The position numbers and the translations under genes are program-made. A model generated the notes under the pieces. That model ran no database searches and was not told the DNA's origin. It saw nothing but the letters and a program-made list of their open reading frames with translations. Source: JAQWRV01 sp045564915 (GTDB taxonomy: Bacteria > Pseudomonadota > Alphaproteobacteria > Rhodospirillales > Rhodospirillaceae). Taken from it: a DNA stretch of 64,000 nt. The stretch lies in assembly GCA_045564915.1 (NCBI GenBank), contig JBJLGL010000011.1:124001-188000 (forward strand), read 5' to 3'. Below are positions 1-8,917 of the stretch, one piece after another. Numbering within the stretch: position 1 is the stretch's first letter; every line of letters starts with the position of its first letter.

Positions 1-104
1 AGGTACCAGGTGCTGATGGGCAAACTATTATCCTGACTACCATGTCGTTCTTTGACCCGGATGGGTTTTTCTATGAGCTAAACACCCGACAAGAAGTGAG
101 CTGA
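1..104 (+). CDS. VOC (glyoxalase/extradiol dioxygenase fold) protein, C-terminal fragment
   Basis: An open frame enters at the left edge and ends with TGA at 102-104. The last 33 residues include FFDPDGFFYELNTR, the final beta-strand signature of VOC-superfamily domains, whose glutamate (in YEL) is the usual C-terminal metal ligand. The gene is cut by the window edge, so domain number and substrate are unknown. It ends 6 bp before the next VOC gene, whose two domains close with the same FDPEGFFYE and FQDPDGFMWE type motif, so the two are probably co-transcribed and related by duplication. Family assignment is fairly safe; function is not. Confidence 0.7.
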   Translation, partial: VPGADGQTIILTTMSFFDPDGFFYELNTRQEVS

Positions 105-110
105 CCAGTA

Positions 111-1067
111 ATGTCTGACACTATCCTTAAACGAACTACGCTTATTGTTCGAGACGCTGCGCGGCAAAAAGAATTCTATGAGAATGTTTTTGGCTGGACT
201 TGTTCTTACGATGCGGAGATGGAACTTTCTGGCGGCATTCTGCCCTGCGGCGAGCTAACTGATAAAGTGCAGCTATACATTATGAAGGGCGCAGACGAAG
301 ATATTGGCAAGATCGGCCTTCTTCAGTGGCTTGATCCCAAGCTGCCTGATCCCGGCCCGCCGCCGCACAGGCTAGGAATTGGTGACGTGGTACTGGTCGC
401 TGATGTGCCAGACATGGAATCTCTTGTTGCAAATGTTGCAGCTTTTCCGGGTGCTTTTGTACATACGACACCCGCAGACGGCAAATTTCCTGACCCACGT
501 GGTGAAGGAGATATCGAATATTGCTCCGCTACCATCTTTGATCCAGAAGGGTTCTTTTATGAGCTCTATTACCGTTACAACCGACCTAATCCGAAGCAGT
601 TTCTTATCCGCCGCACCACTTGCATTGGCCGCGATGTTAATCGCTCCCTTGACTTCTTTGTCAACACTCTGGGCCTGACCAAGTATCAGGATTCCACCAT
701 GGACATCAATGGTCAGCTAGCTGCAGGCAAGGCAGGTGACACGGTTCGGTTCGCTGTTTGTAGAGCTGAGCATGACTACTACGGGATGGTTGCTAGTCTG
801 CAATTTATCAAAGACCCTTTGGGCGAACCAGCCACCTCGTCTTGGCAGCTGGGTATCGGCGATGCCGTGTTTGTTGCGGGCTGCAAGGATGCTGAAGCTT
901 TATTTGAGAAAGTTAGAGCGTCAGGCGTAAACGTAACACGTAATCTTTTTTCCCGTAACGTACCTAAGACCGGCCGTCGGGGAAGAACCCAAATGCACTC
1001 GATGGGTTTCCAGGATCCCGACGGTTTTATGTGGGAAGTTAACCAACGCGAAGATGGCAAGCTATAG
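111..1067 (+). CDS. Two-domain VOC family protein
   Basis: A 318-residue protein made of two VOC (vicinal oxygen chelate) domains, about residues 5-160 and 165-315. Each begins with a beta-strand followed by a helix (RDAARQKEFYENVFGW and RDVNRSLDFFVNTLGL) and ends with a DPEGFFYEL / DPDGFMWEV strand. The terminal glutamate is kept in both, but the first-strand and middle-strand histidines that complete the metal site of classical extradiol dioxygenases are not evident (RTTLIV and RTTCIG at the first strand), so metal-dependent ring cleavage cannot be assumed. The ATG lies 6 bp after the preceding VOC stop, so it sits in the same operon. A lyase, isomerase, dioxygenase or binding role is possible; the substrate is unknown. 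Confidence 0.75.
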   Translation: MSDTILKRTTLIVRDAARQKEFYENVFGWTCSYDAEMELSGGILPCGELTDKVQLYIMKGADEDIGKIGLLQWLDPKLPDPGPPPHRLGIGDVVLVADVPDMESLVANVAAFPGAFVHTTPADGKFPDPRGEGDIEYCSATIFDPEGFFYELYYRYNRPNPKQFLIRRTTCIGRDVNRSLDFFVNTLGLTKYQDSTMDINGQLAAGKAGDTVRFAVCRAEHDYYGMVASLQFIKDPLGEPATSSWQLGIGDAVFVAGCKDAEALFEKVRASGVNVTRNLFSRNVPKTGRRGRTQMHSMGFQDPDGFMWEVNQREDGKL

Positions 1068-1239
1068 GATAGCGGATATCAATAGCAAACTGCCATGAGA
1101 CCTGGATGTCAGAAAGGGTACACTGCAGAAAAACTTTTCCATAATCTATAGATCAGGAGATGATGCGCTTTTGTTACTTGTAACCTTAACCTCCAAAGTG
1201 CAGGAATAGAATTAATGACGTTTTTGAGGGATAATAGCT

Positions 1240-2997
1240 ATGCGCTTTACTGCCGTTTGTCTCACTGACGACTCTAACCCGACCGGCGCCGATTGGCATA
1301 GCCGCATTGTCGGCTTGGCTGCAGATTACGATGATCTTCAGCTTGTACTCGTTCCCCCTTTGCCTGATCATGAAGTGGCGGTCGATATCCGAACGGGTCT
1401 CTTAGATACCGCTAAGGATCTTGGCATCTACATTGCGGGTGCTATTGGCGCAGCGTCATTCCTAATTGGTCCAGATGGGAAGAATCTAATAGCCCGAGCA
1501 ACGGACCTTTACCCTGTTGTCCATTCTAATATTGGCGATCTAGCAGTTGTTGTTGGAAACGATATTCGTGCTCACGAAGTAGTTCGTGGACATACCCTTG
1601 CAGGAGCAGAGATTATTCTTAATCCGGCACGTGAGCGACCTGATGCCTTAAGTCATGCCCGCAATGTTGCTCGCCCGGCGAGAGCTTATGAGAATTTAGC
1701 GGTGGTTATGGTGGCCTCTGCTGGCGGGTCTTCGGGGGCATGGGACTCCCATGGCGCACTAATATCAAGTGGCGGTGCTGAAACAGATGCTATTGCTATG
1801 AAGGTGGACCTCGAAAGCCTGCGCACCCATCGCGCCCGACCAGTGCTCAATTTTCCCGCTCAGCTACGCACTAAGCTTTACGCGGCGGAATATAATCGTG
1901 CGATTGCACGGTTAAAGGACTGGAATGCACCCCCCTCCCAAACTATTGAGCCGTATCAGATTTTGTTGGCTCAATCCCACATCACTACCGTACCTAACGT
2001 TGCGCAGGCCGATGAAGTGATCACTACGAATCTTGACCGTAGCATTAGCATGGCCTCTAAGTTTGCAGGTAGGCCAGATCTCAAGCTGGTGGTTTTTCCC
2101 GAGTACTGGATGACTGGTGCAAGTTTTGGGAAATCAGTCGACGACTTCTGGCCCAAAGTGGGCATCCGAGTAGATGGACCACATTTTGAACGCCTTCAGC
2201 AATTTGCCTCTAAGACTGGCTCTTATGTCAGCGGTGCTATTTTTGAGTACGACCCAGAGTGGCCGAGGCGATGGTTTAACACAGCCTTCATCATCAATCC
2301 GTCAGGCGACGTCATTCTTAAGTACAGAAAAATACAATGTGGCGACATAAACGGTCTACTTAATAATACTACACCGGGCAATGTGTATTCCGAATACGTC
2401 AAACGCTACGGTGAAGATGGTTTATTCCCAGTTGTTAAGACAGATATCGGAAATCTTGCCGCTTGTATTTGTTATGATACTAATTTTCCCGAGCTTTGGC
2501 GCTCTCTAACACTGCGCGGTGCCGAACTTATAGTTTACCCCACGGGTGAGCCGCATAATGCCCATCGCACACCATGGGACATTGCCAAGTGTGCACATGC
2601 TGCCGAGAATCAGATTTATATTGCGAGTGCTAATGCCGGTTGCGAGGCCATGGTCCCCGGCAGTCCAACGACATTTTTTCATCGTGGATTTTCAAAGCTA
2701 ATAGGCCCCGATGGCCGCACACGCGCAGTTGCGGATACTGGCGGTGAGGTTCCGCTAGTAGCGCACATCGATATTGAGGCATTGCGCCGTGAGCGCCGCG
2801 ACAAAGCCTTGTCGGTTGTAGATAAGATAGACTACGAAAAAGCTGCGGAGATGTACCGGAATCACGAAGGCTTTCCTCTGGATTGGGCCATAGAAAAGCC
2901 GACGGAAACGGCTTCCGAAGGCATTTCAGTGGTGATGGAAACGATGGCACGCTATCGGGAACAAGGTATTTATCGATCACCTTACACGGCAGCGTAA
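1240..2997 (+). CDS. Two-domain carbon-nitrogen hydrolase (nitrilase superfamily)
   Basis: A 585-residue protein preceded by GAGGG at 1226-1230. The C-terminal half (about 240-550) has the full nitrilase triad: Glu288 in VVFPEYWMT, Lys364 in KYRKIQ and Cys411 in CICYDTNFPELW, so it should hydrolyse an amide, carbamoyl or nitrile C-N bond. The N-terminal half (about 1-230) aligns as a second domain of the same fold (VVGNDIRAHEVVRG against CICYDTNFPELWRS), but the three catalytic positions appear to be Pro40, Thr88 and Gly106, so it looks non-catalytic and probably structural, or mimics a dimer partner. Typical single-domain nitrilases have 260-350 residues. The stop lies 17 bp from the convergent FAD oxidase. 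Superfamily certain, substrate unknown. Confidence 0.88.
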   Translation: MRFTAVCLTDDSNPTGADWHSRIVGLAADYDDLQLVLVPPLPDHEVAVDIRTGLLDTAKDLGIYIAGAIGAASFLIGPDGKNLIARATDLYPVVHSNIGDLAVVVGNDIRAHEVVRGHTLAGAEIILNPARERPDALSHARNVARPARAYENLAVVMVASAGGSSGAWDSHGALISSGGAETDAIAMKVDLESLRTHRARPVLNFPAQLRTKLYAAEYNRAIARLKDWNAPPSQTIEPYQILLAQSHITTVPNVAQADEVITTNLDRSISMASKFAGRPDLKLVVFPEYWMTGASFGKSVDDFWPKVGIRVDGPHFERLQQFASKTGSYVSGAIFEYDPEWPRRWFNTAFIINPSGDVILKYRKIQCGDINGLLNNTTPGNVYSEYVKRYGEDGLFPVVKTDIGNLAACICYDTNFPELWRSLTLRGAELIVYPTGEPHNAHRTPWDIAKCAHAAENQIYIASANAGCEAMVPGSPTTFFHRGFSKLIGPDGRTRAVADTGGEVPLVAHIDIEALRRERRDKALSVVDKIDYEKAAEMYRNHEGFPLDWAIEKPTETASEGISVVMETMARYREQGIYRSPYTAA

Positions 2998-3014
2998 GCT
3001 GACATTTCTGTTCT

Positions 3015-4592
3015 CTATAATCCGATTGAACCAGGGTTCATCAAGCCTTGGGGGTCAAGGTGGGTTTTTAGAGCTGTGAGGAGGGCGCGAACATCTGGGC
3101 TGCGGCTTTCCAGGTATGGGTAAACTCGGCCGATTTGCAGGTGAACACCGCCGTGGGTCCGAAAGAGCGCAATCAGTCCATTTCTTAGCTGCTTTACGGC
3201 ATCGCGGGCAGCTATATCTTTCGGATAAGTCGGTTTGTCATTGAGGTAAGCTTCCGGAAGGTACCCATCCAACATTATCGGGCGGGAATCCCGCCAATAC
3301 AAATTGGGCTCTAGCAGAATCCCTGAAGGCCCGACCGGCACTGCAGTAAAGCACCAGGCAATTCTGTGTTGCTTCAGAAGGCTACTATTATTTTCGAAGA
3401 ACATCTTGAGGTTTGTGAGTGCAGCGCTAAAGCGGGAGTGTGGGACAATACCGTGCATTGGTATCCAGCGCTCACCATTATGTCCGATGGCTATGGTTGG
3501 GTCGGGAAAGGGTGTGCCCCGCATGACTTTAGGAACGCTTGTCGGAATTTCTTTGCCATTCTCTTCTAAAGCTTTTCTCGCGGTGTCGAGGCGGGAATTT
3601 GCATCAATGGAATCTCTGCCGTCCACGGTTATATGGATGGAATAGCCAATATTGTTGAGGTAGCGCTGTCCTGCTTTAGCTACGCTCAGCGCCTCTTTGA
3701 TGCCGCTGATCATAGAGTTCTGGGCTTTGGCTACGCCTGACATAATTTCTAGCCCGTCTTTGAGGCCGGCATATGTTGTACGCATGGCGGTGAAGCCGGG
3801 GTCAAAACCAAAACACTCAGATGTTACATGGCAGCGGGCTACTTCGCTAAGGGCCCGGCTGAAAGCGTCTACTGAGGTATATTCATATGCAGCATAGCGG
3901 GTCACAGACGGACGCCGGATTAATTGCAGCGTTGCTTTGCTTTTTATTCCCAGCGCCCCACAGTCGCCAGTGAATAGTCCTGTTAAGTCGGGACCATAAT
4001 GACGTAAAAAGGGTGAGGGATTTGTGTCATTACCGCCTGATCCAGTGGTAAGCACAGATCCATTAGCTGTAACAATGTCTAAGCCCAGCACTGACTGTGC
4101 CGATAAACCAAACTGTCCCGATCCGTAGTTGACTGCATTTTGCGATAGAGTGCCCCCGACGGTTGCAAACTTACCAGATCCAGTTCCCCAAAAAGGTGTG
4201 CGTACATTGCACTCAGCTAAGGCCTCATTAAGCTTTGCCCATGTGATCCCAGCTTCTACGGTGACGTAAAGGTCATCGATATTGATTTCCAATATGCGAT
4301 CGAGATACCGGGTATCAATAATTACTACATTTGCAAGGTTGGCGACGTACCCAGCAGAATAGGACAAACCGCCGCCACGTGGCACAATTGCGCATTTTGC
4401 TTTGTAGATACTTTTTATGGCCGAAACCAATGCTTCTGCCGTCTTAGGGCTTACAATGCATAATGGGGCAGTACCGTCATACAAAAGGTCTGTAGCAAAA
4501 CAAGCGCGATTTGCGTCATCCCATAGCACATGCTCGGTGCCAACAATCTCAGAGAGCTTGGAGATCAGTTTAGTTGAATCTGGTTTAGCCAT
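3015..4592 (-). CDS. FAD-linked oxidase/dehydrogenase of the VAO/PCMH family
   Basis: A 525-residue flavoprotein. Residues about 35-220 form the FAD-binding PCMH domain, with the PP-loop motif PRGGGLSYSAGY and the later GTGSGKFATVGGTLSQNAVNYGSG segment (quoted in two parts: GTGSGKFATVGG and TLSQNAVNYGSG). The C-terminus ends with a GLMNPGSIGL tail as in 4-cresol dehydrogenase, vanillyl-alcohol oxidase and GlcD-type enzymes. Family members oxidise para-substituted phenols or 2-hydroxyacids; the length and the long C-terminal cap domain favour the PCMH/vanillyl-alcohol group. It is the last gene of a likely minus-strand operon, 8 bp after the tandem alpha/beta-hydrolase. No cytochrome subunit, which PCMH would need, is seen nearby, so an oxidase or a different electron acceptor is possible. 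Confidence 0.82.
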   Translation of the reverse strand: MAKPDSTKLISKLSEIVGTEHVLWDDANRACFATDLLYDGTAPLCIVSPKTAEALVSAIKSIYKAKCAIVPRGGGLSYSAGYVANLANVVIIDTRYLDRILEINIDDLYVTVEAGITWAKLNEALAECNVRTPFWGTGSGKFATVGGTLSQNAVNYGSGQFGLSAQSVLGLDIVTANGSVLTTGSGGNDTNPSPFLRHYGPDLTGLFTGDCGALGIKSKATLQLIRRPSVTRYAAYEYTSVDAFSRALSEVARCHVTSECFGFDPGFTAMRTTYAGLKDGLEIMSGVAKAQNSMISGIKEALSVAKAGQRYLNNIGYSIHITVDGRDSIDANSRLDTARKALEENGKEIPTSVPKVMRGTPFPDPTIAIGHNGERWIPMHGIVPHSRFSAALTNLKMFFENNSSLLKQHRIAWCFTAVPVGPSGILLEPNLYWRDSRPIMLDGYLPEAYLNDKPTYPKDIAARDAVKQLRNGLIALFRTHGGVHLQIGRVYPYLESRSPDVRALLTALKTHLDPQGLMNPGSIGL

Positions 4593-4600
4593 TGCGCAAC

Positions 4601-6298
4601 CTATGTCCCCAGAAAATCTAATACTTTTCCTGCTCTTTCCACTGTATCGAAGGGCCGGGCTGTCAATATACCCTCGCTAAGTTTATTGGCGACTTTCCCG
4701 GCATCCTTGTAGCGAACATCATCTTCAGTCTCGAATACCAGGGTTTGGTTTTTCAATTCACTTAGTATTGTTTTTGTATCAATATCGATTGCAGCGCTGA
4801 TGGCATCCCCTGCGCGTTCCCATTGTTTAAGTGTGTCAACTAAGCGCATATAGAGTGAGTTTGGTTCAATATCCGGTGTAATATTGCGGATGGCTGCCAC
4901 GCTACCGTCGTACCACGGCCATTGTACAGACTGATCACGTAACATGTGCCAACAGCGATGTAAGTGAGTGCCATCCGTCTGTGGGCGGAGGTCTGGTAGA
5001 TAGTTTATCTTCATTTCTTTCCGTACATCCGCAGTCATGAGCGGTACGGCATCTAAAACCAATTTTCGAATACGGCGTCCATGAGTTACTGCTAGATGCG
5101 CGGCTAGAGGCGTACTCATACCATTGGCTAGGAGGTCAACAGTTTCTATTCCCAACTCGTCGAGGATAGCAATAATTTGCGCCGTGTAGCCCTCCGCGCT
5201 CGGTTCAGACAGTGGCGTTGAATCACAGCAGCCAGGCAAGTCTACACCGAATACGGTTCGGCCACGGCCTAACCCTTTCAGGAAGGTTTCATCTGCCCGT
5301 GCGCTGCCAGGCAGATCGTGAAGGAATAACACTGGATTATTGCTGCCATCGCCAGTACGGCGAACCAGAACCTGGCCCATTGCCGTATTGACGTAACTTC
5401 TCGTGATGAGGTTGCCCGCAAGAGGTGTATCTAGCGGATCTGGTGGCGTAAAGTCCGCAGCACCATCAAAGTCAGCATGTTCCACAAACAATTCACGCAA
5501 TCGTGCAAGCCAGGCTTTGCGGTCGGCTTTCAATCGTTCGATCGTGCTTCCTTCGGGCAGTTGGTCGGGCAAACTGTCTAAAAATCCATAAAGCACATCG
5601 TCTTCGCGTGCGGTAAATACGCACCGAGCTTTTAAGGTGGGTACCACTGGATGGGCTTTGTAACGCATAGCGGCTGAGTAGGCGTCAGAGAAATTAGGAC
5701 CGGCCATGAAAAGGTCCATCGCGTACTCATGAGTATAGTTTATATTCCGCTGTGCAATTGGCATGCGGGTTGCCTTACTCTTAGCAAACCAGGGGAACCA
5801 GCGGGAGAAGTCACGCACACGGGTCCATTCTTCAGCCAAGTAGCTGCCGGTATCTGTTACATTGAAAGCTTTCATGTAGCTCTTGATAAAAGCATGATCC
5901 GTATCTCCTGGCGGCAGAGATAAACCGTCCATTATGGCTATAGCCACCCGTTCTGGATGATTAGCCGCGAACTCTAGCAATATTTTTGAACTAGTATGAA
6001 AGCCATAAACGGGGCACCGCTGAACTCCGAATCCGGCAATAGTCTCCGCCAGAGCTCCAGCAAAATCTATGATTTCTGGGCGCGGTTCTAAAGGTAGTGC
6101 AGTAGAATTGCCATAGCCCGGTGTGTCGATGGCGATTACTGTAAACTGGTCTGAGAAATATTCTAATAAAGGCACATGTAGCACTGAAGATCGCGGTGAA
6201 TCATGCAGAAGAATTATTGGTGGGCCAGATCCAGCCATTCTGTAATGCACCTGACCGGCGCCTGTGTTAATAAATCCTTTTCGGATGACAACTGACAT
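4601..6298 (-). CDS. Tandem alpha/beta-hydrolase fold protein lacking canonical nucleophiles
   Basis: 565 residues comprising two alpha/beta-hydrolase domains (about 5-285 and 297-560). Both have the oxyanion-side HD loop (LLHDSP, FLHDLP) and the beta4 motif (IDTPGYGNS, VDLPGCCDS). At the nucleophile elbow, where GxSxG is expected, domain 1 has YGFHTSS (His101 at the nucleophile position) and domain 2 has LANGMST (Gly393). Neither has Ser, Asp or Cys there, so conventional esterase chemistry is doubtful; domain 1 resembles GxHTG-type homologues often annotated as hydrolases. It sits between the bicupin gene (88 bp upstream) and the FAD oxidase (8 bp downstream) and is probably co-transcribed with them. 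Fold is sure; activity is open. Confidence 0.82.
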   Translation of the reverse strand: MSVVIRKGFINTGAGQVHYRMAGSGPPIILLHDSPRSSVLHVPLLEYFSDQFTVIAIDTPGYGNSTALPLEPRPEIIDFAGALAETIAGFGVQRCPVYGFHTSSKILLEFAANHPERVAIAIMDGLSLPPGDTDHAFIKSYMKAFNVTDTGSYLAEEWTRVRDFSRWFPWFAKSKATRMPIAQRNINYTHEYAMDLFMAGPNFSDAYSAAMRYKAHPVVPTLKARCVFTAREDDVLYGFLDSLPDQLPEGSTIERLKADRKAWLARLRELFVEHADFDGAADFTPPDPLDTPLAGNLITRSYVNTAMGQVLVRRTGDGSNNPVLFLHDLPGSARADETFLKGLGRGRTVFGVDLPGCCDSTPLSEPSAEGYTAQIIAILDELGIETVDLLANGMSTPLAAHLAVTHGRRIRKLVLDAVPLMTADVRKEMKINYLPDLRPQTDGTHLHRCWHMLRDQSVQWPWYDGSVAAIRNITPDIEPNSLYMRLVDTLKQWERAGDAISAAIDIDTKTILSELKNQTLVFETEDDVRYKDAGKVANKLSEGILTARPFDTVERAGKVLDFLGT

Positions 6299-6386
6299 AC
6301 TCTGATCCCCTGCACTTGTTATTTCTGCGAGACTAACTGCAGGCTGCAGTTAGCGCGAGCCTTGAAAGCAACAAAACCAAGAATTT

Positions 6387-7235
6387 TCAGTAGAACAGCG
6401 TCTCGTCGTACGATTTTCTTAGACCTGATTTTAAGTCCTCTGGAAGTACGGGGTTGTATGGCGCATTCCATTGGACAGGATATAGGTCATCTGACCATTC
6501 TGTTTTCAACGAGCCACCCTTGCAACGGAATATTCCCAGTGCTCCTGAGCGAGTGCCGACAGGTCCGTGAGGTATGTAAGGTGGCCGCCAGAAATATGCT
6601 CCACGTTTGAGTACGCCCATGGGCATATGCATTTCACCTGACAGTATAAAGACCTCTTCCACTACTGGATGCGTTTCAAGACGATTGACATCCTTGCCCA
6701 TACCAATTTCATTCACTTCAAGGAGCCAGGTAGTATCTCCAGTGGTCGAATCCTTGCGTAGACCCAATCGCCGAACTCCTGGCCCAGCTACGTTCTGGTC
6801 AGTTGCACTACCCCATTCAACCTTCTCGGTAGGAACGCGCGTGATCAACTTAGCGTCACTATAGAAATTTACTGGCTCTGAAACGGCAACCAAATTCGCA
6901 GGACCTTCGAAATAGGTCAGGATATCCGTCTCTTGCACTGCCTGCATCTTGGTACGTTGGAAGCCGGCAGGTAAATAAGCATAGTCACCTTTAGAGTAAC
7001 TTATATTATTGATGACTAACGTACCTGTGAGAACGAAGAATTCTTCGTCACTTTTCAGACAGTGAGGCTGTTCCAAAACCCACCCTTTGGGATAACGAAT
7101 AATTGAAGATGATGCAGAAGTTTCTGTATCGCGGCTCAAAACTTTTTCTTGGGCCCCAGGCCTGGCTGATTGGTTACCCAGTATATGCCAAGTGATCGCT
7201 TGGGCTTGAAAAAACTCAATATGTGGGCGTGCCAT
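6387..7235 (-). CDS. Bicupin protein (DUF4437-like)
   Basis: 282 residues with two cupin beta-barrels. The first (about 55-110) carries DEEFFVLTGTLVIN and GDYAYLPAGF, the second (about 180-240) HPVVEEVFILSGEMHM and GAYFWRPPYIPHGP, matching cupin motifs 1 and 2. The second barrel retains a plausible metal set (His in ETHPVVEE, Glu, and His in YIPHGP); the first is weaker. Bicupins include dioxygenases, isomerases and decarboxylases of aromatic or keto acids, so a metal-dependent oxygenase or a binding role are both possible. The gene begins 14 bp after the small partner-like protein and lies inside the 10.1-3.0 kb minus-strand cluster. Confidence 0.72.
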   Translation of the reverse strand: MARPHIEFFQAQAITWHILGNQSARPGAQEKVLSRDTETSASSSIIRYPKGWVLEQPHCLKSDEEFFVLTGTLVINNISYSKGDYAYLPAGFQRTKMQAVQETDILTYFEGPANLVAVSEPVNFYSDAKLITRVPTEKVEWGSATDQNVAGPGVRRLGLRKDSTTGDTTWLLEVNEIGMGKDVNRLETHPVVEEVFILSGEMHMPMGVLKRGAYFWRPPYIPHGPVGTRSGALGIFRCKGGSLKTEWSDDLYPVQWNAPYNPVLPEDLKSGLRKSYDETLFY

Positions 7236-7249
7236 GACGCTTGATACCT

Positions 7250-7564
7250 CTAATCACCCTCGCGTCCCTCAAGATTGGTCCGTGCTTCCCTAACAGTTCG
7301 GAACAAACGACGAATTAATTGATTGCGTTTTTCATAACGCTCGTCTTCAGCGCTCTCATCGGGCTCCCATGCTTCAATATCGGCCCGGCTAATGCTACCT
7401 TTATCTTCAAGAACACGTTCCAGAGTATCGAAGCGATCTGTCAGTACAGACATCTCAGTGGCTAGTGCGATTATCATAGCGTGCATTTGATCCATATTAG
7501 GATCGTCGAAATACTGCGGTCGGTTTCCTTGAGCCTGTCGAGGAGTCTGAATACGCTCTGCCAT
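7250..7564 (-). CDS. Small acidic protein, putative partner of the adjacent methyltransferase
   Basis: 104 residues, no known domain recognised. It is highly charged and predicted helical, with a central DRFDTLERV stretch suggestive of a short coiled coil and a conserved IEAWEPDESAEDER segment. A clear paralogue is encoded at 46224-46592 (IEAYSPDETVEDER, KDRLDTHERL, RPNFLD against RPQYFD). In both cases the gene is immediately next to a member of the same long SAM methyltransferase family: here it starts 22 bp after the methyltransferase stop on the same strand. The repeated pairing suggests a physical or functional partner (accessory or specificity subunit); this is inference. Confidence 0.72.
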   Translation of the reverse strand: MAERIQTPRQAQGNRPQYFDDPNMDQMHAMIIALATEMSVLTDRFDTLERVLEDKGSISRADIEAWEPDESAEDERYEKRNQLIRRLFRTVREARTNLEGREGD

Positions 7565-7586
7565 TATAGAAGTATGCCCTACAAAT

Positions 7587-8762
7587 CTATTTAGTCATAT
7601 GGGCGTACCACGCGCTGCCACCACCCCGAGTTGAACCCATAAATTTTTCGTTTTTTACTTCAACTGAATCATTCAGCGCATTAGCCTCGGCCACCCCGGG
7701 CCCGAATCCCTGCCAGTAGGTACTGAGGTCAAAGCCAGCGCTTTGGGCCACCTGCGCGAAATCCAGCTCATGAACCGTACCCCAGAATGGTTCATTATTA
7801 TTGTAGGTATCCCAGTCTCTAATAAATTGGGTCCACGGGTCATCACCTTTGTAAGGGGGCAATTCAGACATCAAGAAAACGCCTCCCGGCTCTAGTACCC
7901 TATAGACCTCTTTGAAAACGTTATAGACGGCGGAGCGCGACATTTCATGAAAGGATGCACCGCAATTAATCACGTCAAAGCTCTCGTCTTCAAACTTTAG
8001 ATCTTCGCCATTCATTTGATAGAAGCTAACAGGGACACCAAAGCTCTCCGCCCGCGCATGAGCGTAACGCAATACCGATGGCCCTACATCAATGGCATGA
8101 ACCTCTGCGTCTGGGAAAGCAATCTTGAGAGCTGTGCTTGAGGCACCTGCTGTACACCCAATCTCCAGAATTTTTTGTGGTTTAAGATTGGGGAAGGTAT
8201 GCCTCAGCATTAGCACAGTCGCTTTCCCAATGCCGTCCATACGAGGGCCAAATAGACCTTGCGTATATATGTAAGCGCCTTTGTCATAGAGTGCGCCAGC
8301 GGTGATGTCGTCATCAACCAATTCGGCCGAGAATCCGCCTGGCATGCAATGGTGGTCATTCTTAGAAACATAAGCAGGAATGACAAAATCTGGATCAAGC
8401 TTCACAGAGCCAAGGGTTTTTCCCTCACGAATCTCTTTAGCGGTTCTTACAAGTTCTGGCAGTTGCCGCTGTATAGTATCGTCTACCGAATTCCACATCA
8501 TTTCCTGTACAGTACGTTGGAAAGAACTAGTCATCTGATAATAGGGCTCGCGCATCATAGCTTTGCGAATCTCATGACGGGTTCTAGGTTCACGTCCTTC
8601 CTTAGCCCTAAACTTGGGCAAGACACGTTTTTCATAAGCGGCTTTATTGCCTGGGGTTATCTCATTAAGCACATGTTTGCCGAGTTGGTTTAGAAAATTC
8701 TGACGGGCCTGCTCATCCACGGATGACTCGGGCAACACAGCATGGGGCTCTTGGCGTAACAT
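7587..8762 (-). CDS. Class I SAM-dependent methyltransferase with long N-terminal extension (family copy 1)
   Basis: 391 residues. The C-terminal ~195 residues are a Rossmann-type methyltransferase: motif I ILEIGCTAGASS at about 198-209, an acidic post-I motif (AIDVGPSVLRYAHARA), and FEDESFDVINCG then VLEPGGVFLMSE. The ~190-residue N-terminus is unusual and shared with copies at 44974 and 62791: a helical part ending in QRQLPEL, then HHCMPGG (137-143) and DDDITAGALYD. The HHC/MHC/IHM-x-PGG motif may contribute a metal or substrate site. It is followed within 22 bp by the small partner-like gene. The methyl acceptor is unknown; neighbours suggest a phenolic or other small molecule, which is inference. 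Confidence 0.82.
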   Translation of the reverse strand: MLRQEPHAVLPESSVDEQARQNFLNQLGKHVLNEITPGNKAAYEKRVLPKFRAKEGREPRTRHEIRKAMMREPYYQMTSSFQRTVQEMMWNSVDDTIQRQLPELVRTAKEIREGKTLGSVKLDPDFVIPAYVSKNDHHCMPGGFSAELVDDDITAGALYDKGAYIYTQGLFGPRMDGIGKATVLMLRHTFPNLKPQKILEIGCTAGASSTALKIAFPDAEVHAIDVGPSVLRYAHARAESFGVPVSFYQMNGEDLKFEDESFDVINCGASFHEMSRSAVYNVFKEVYRVLEPGGVFLMSELPPYKGDDPWTQFIRDWDTYNNNEPFWGTVHELDFAQVAQSAGFDLSTYWQGFGPGVAEANALNDSVEVKNEKFMGSTRGGGSAWYAHMTK

Positions 8763-8917
8763 CGCGACCTCCAGGTTAATAGACTGGGGAATCAGTTGAC
8801 TAAAACTAGCGTGAGACTACTCAATTGGCAAAGATTTCACACACCCTCTACTCTGAGGCCCCCTAAACTATAGGCCTCGCATCGAATACCCAACAGGAAT
8901 TCAAGCAGTTTTGCTCA
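8763..8917. other. Intergenic gap with a short inverted repeat
   Basis: This 155-bp gap separates the FAD monooxygenase from the methyltransferase on the minus strand. It contains the inverted repeat GAGGCC (8855-8860) / GGCCTC (8873-8878) with a 12-nt loop and no U-tract. It could be an mRNA processing or weak attenuation element, or nothing; the gap is also long enough to hold a promoter for the downstream methyltransferase group. Confidence 0.25.
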
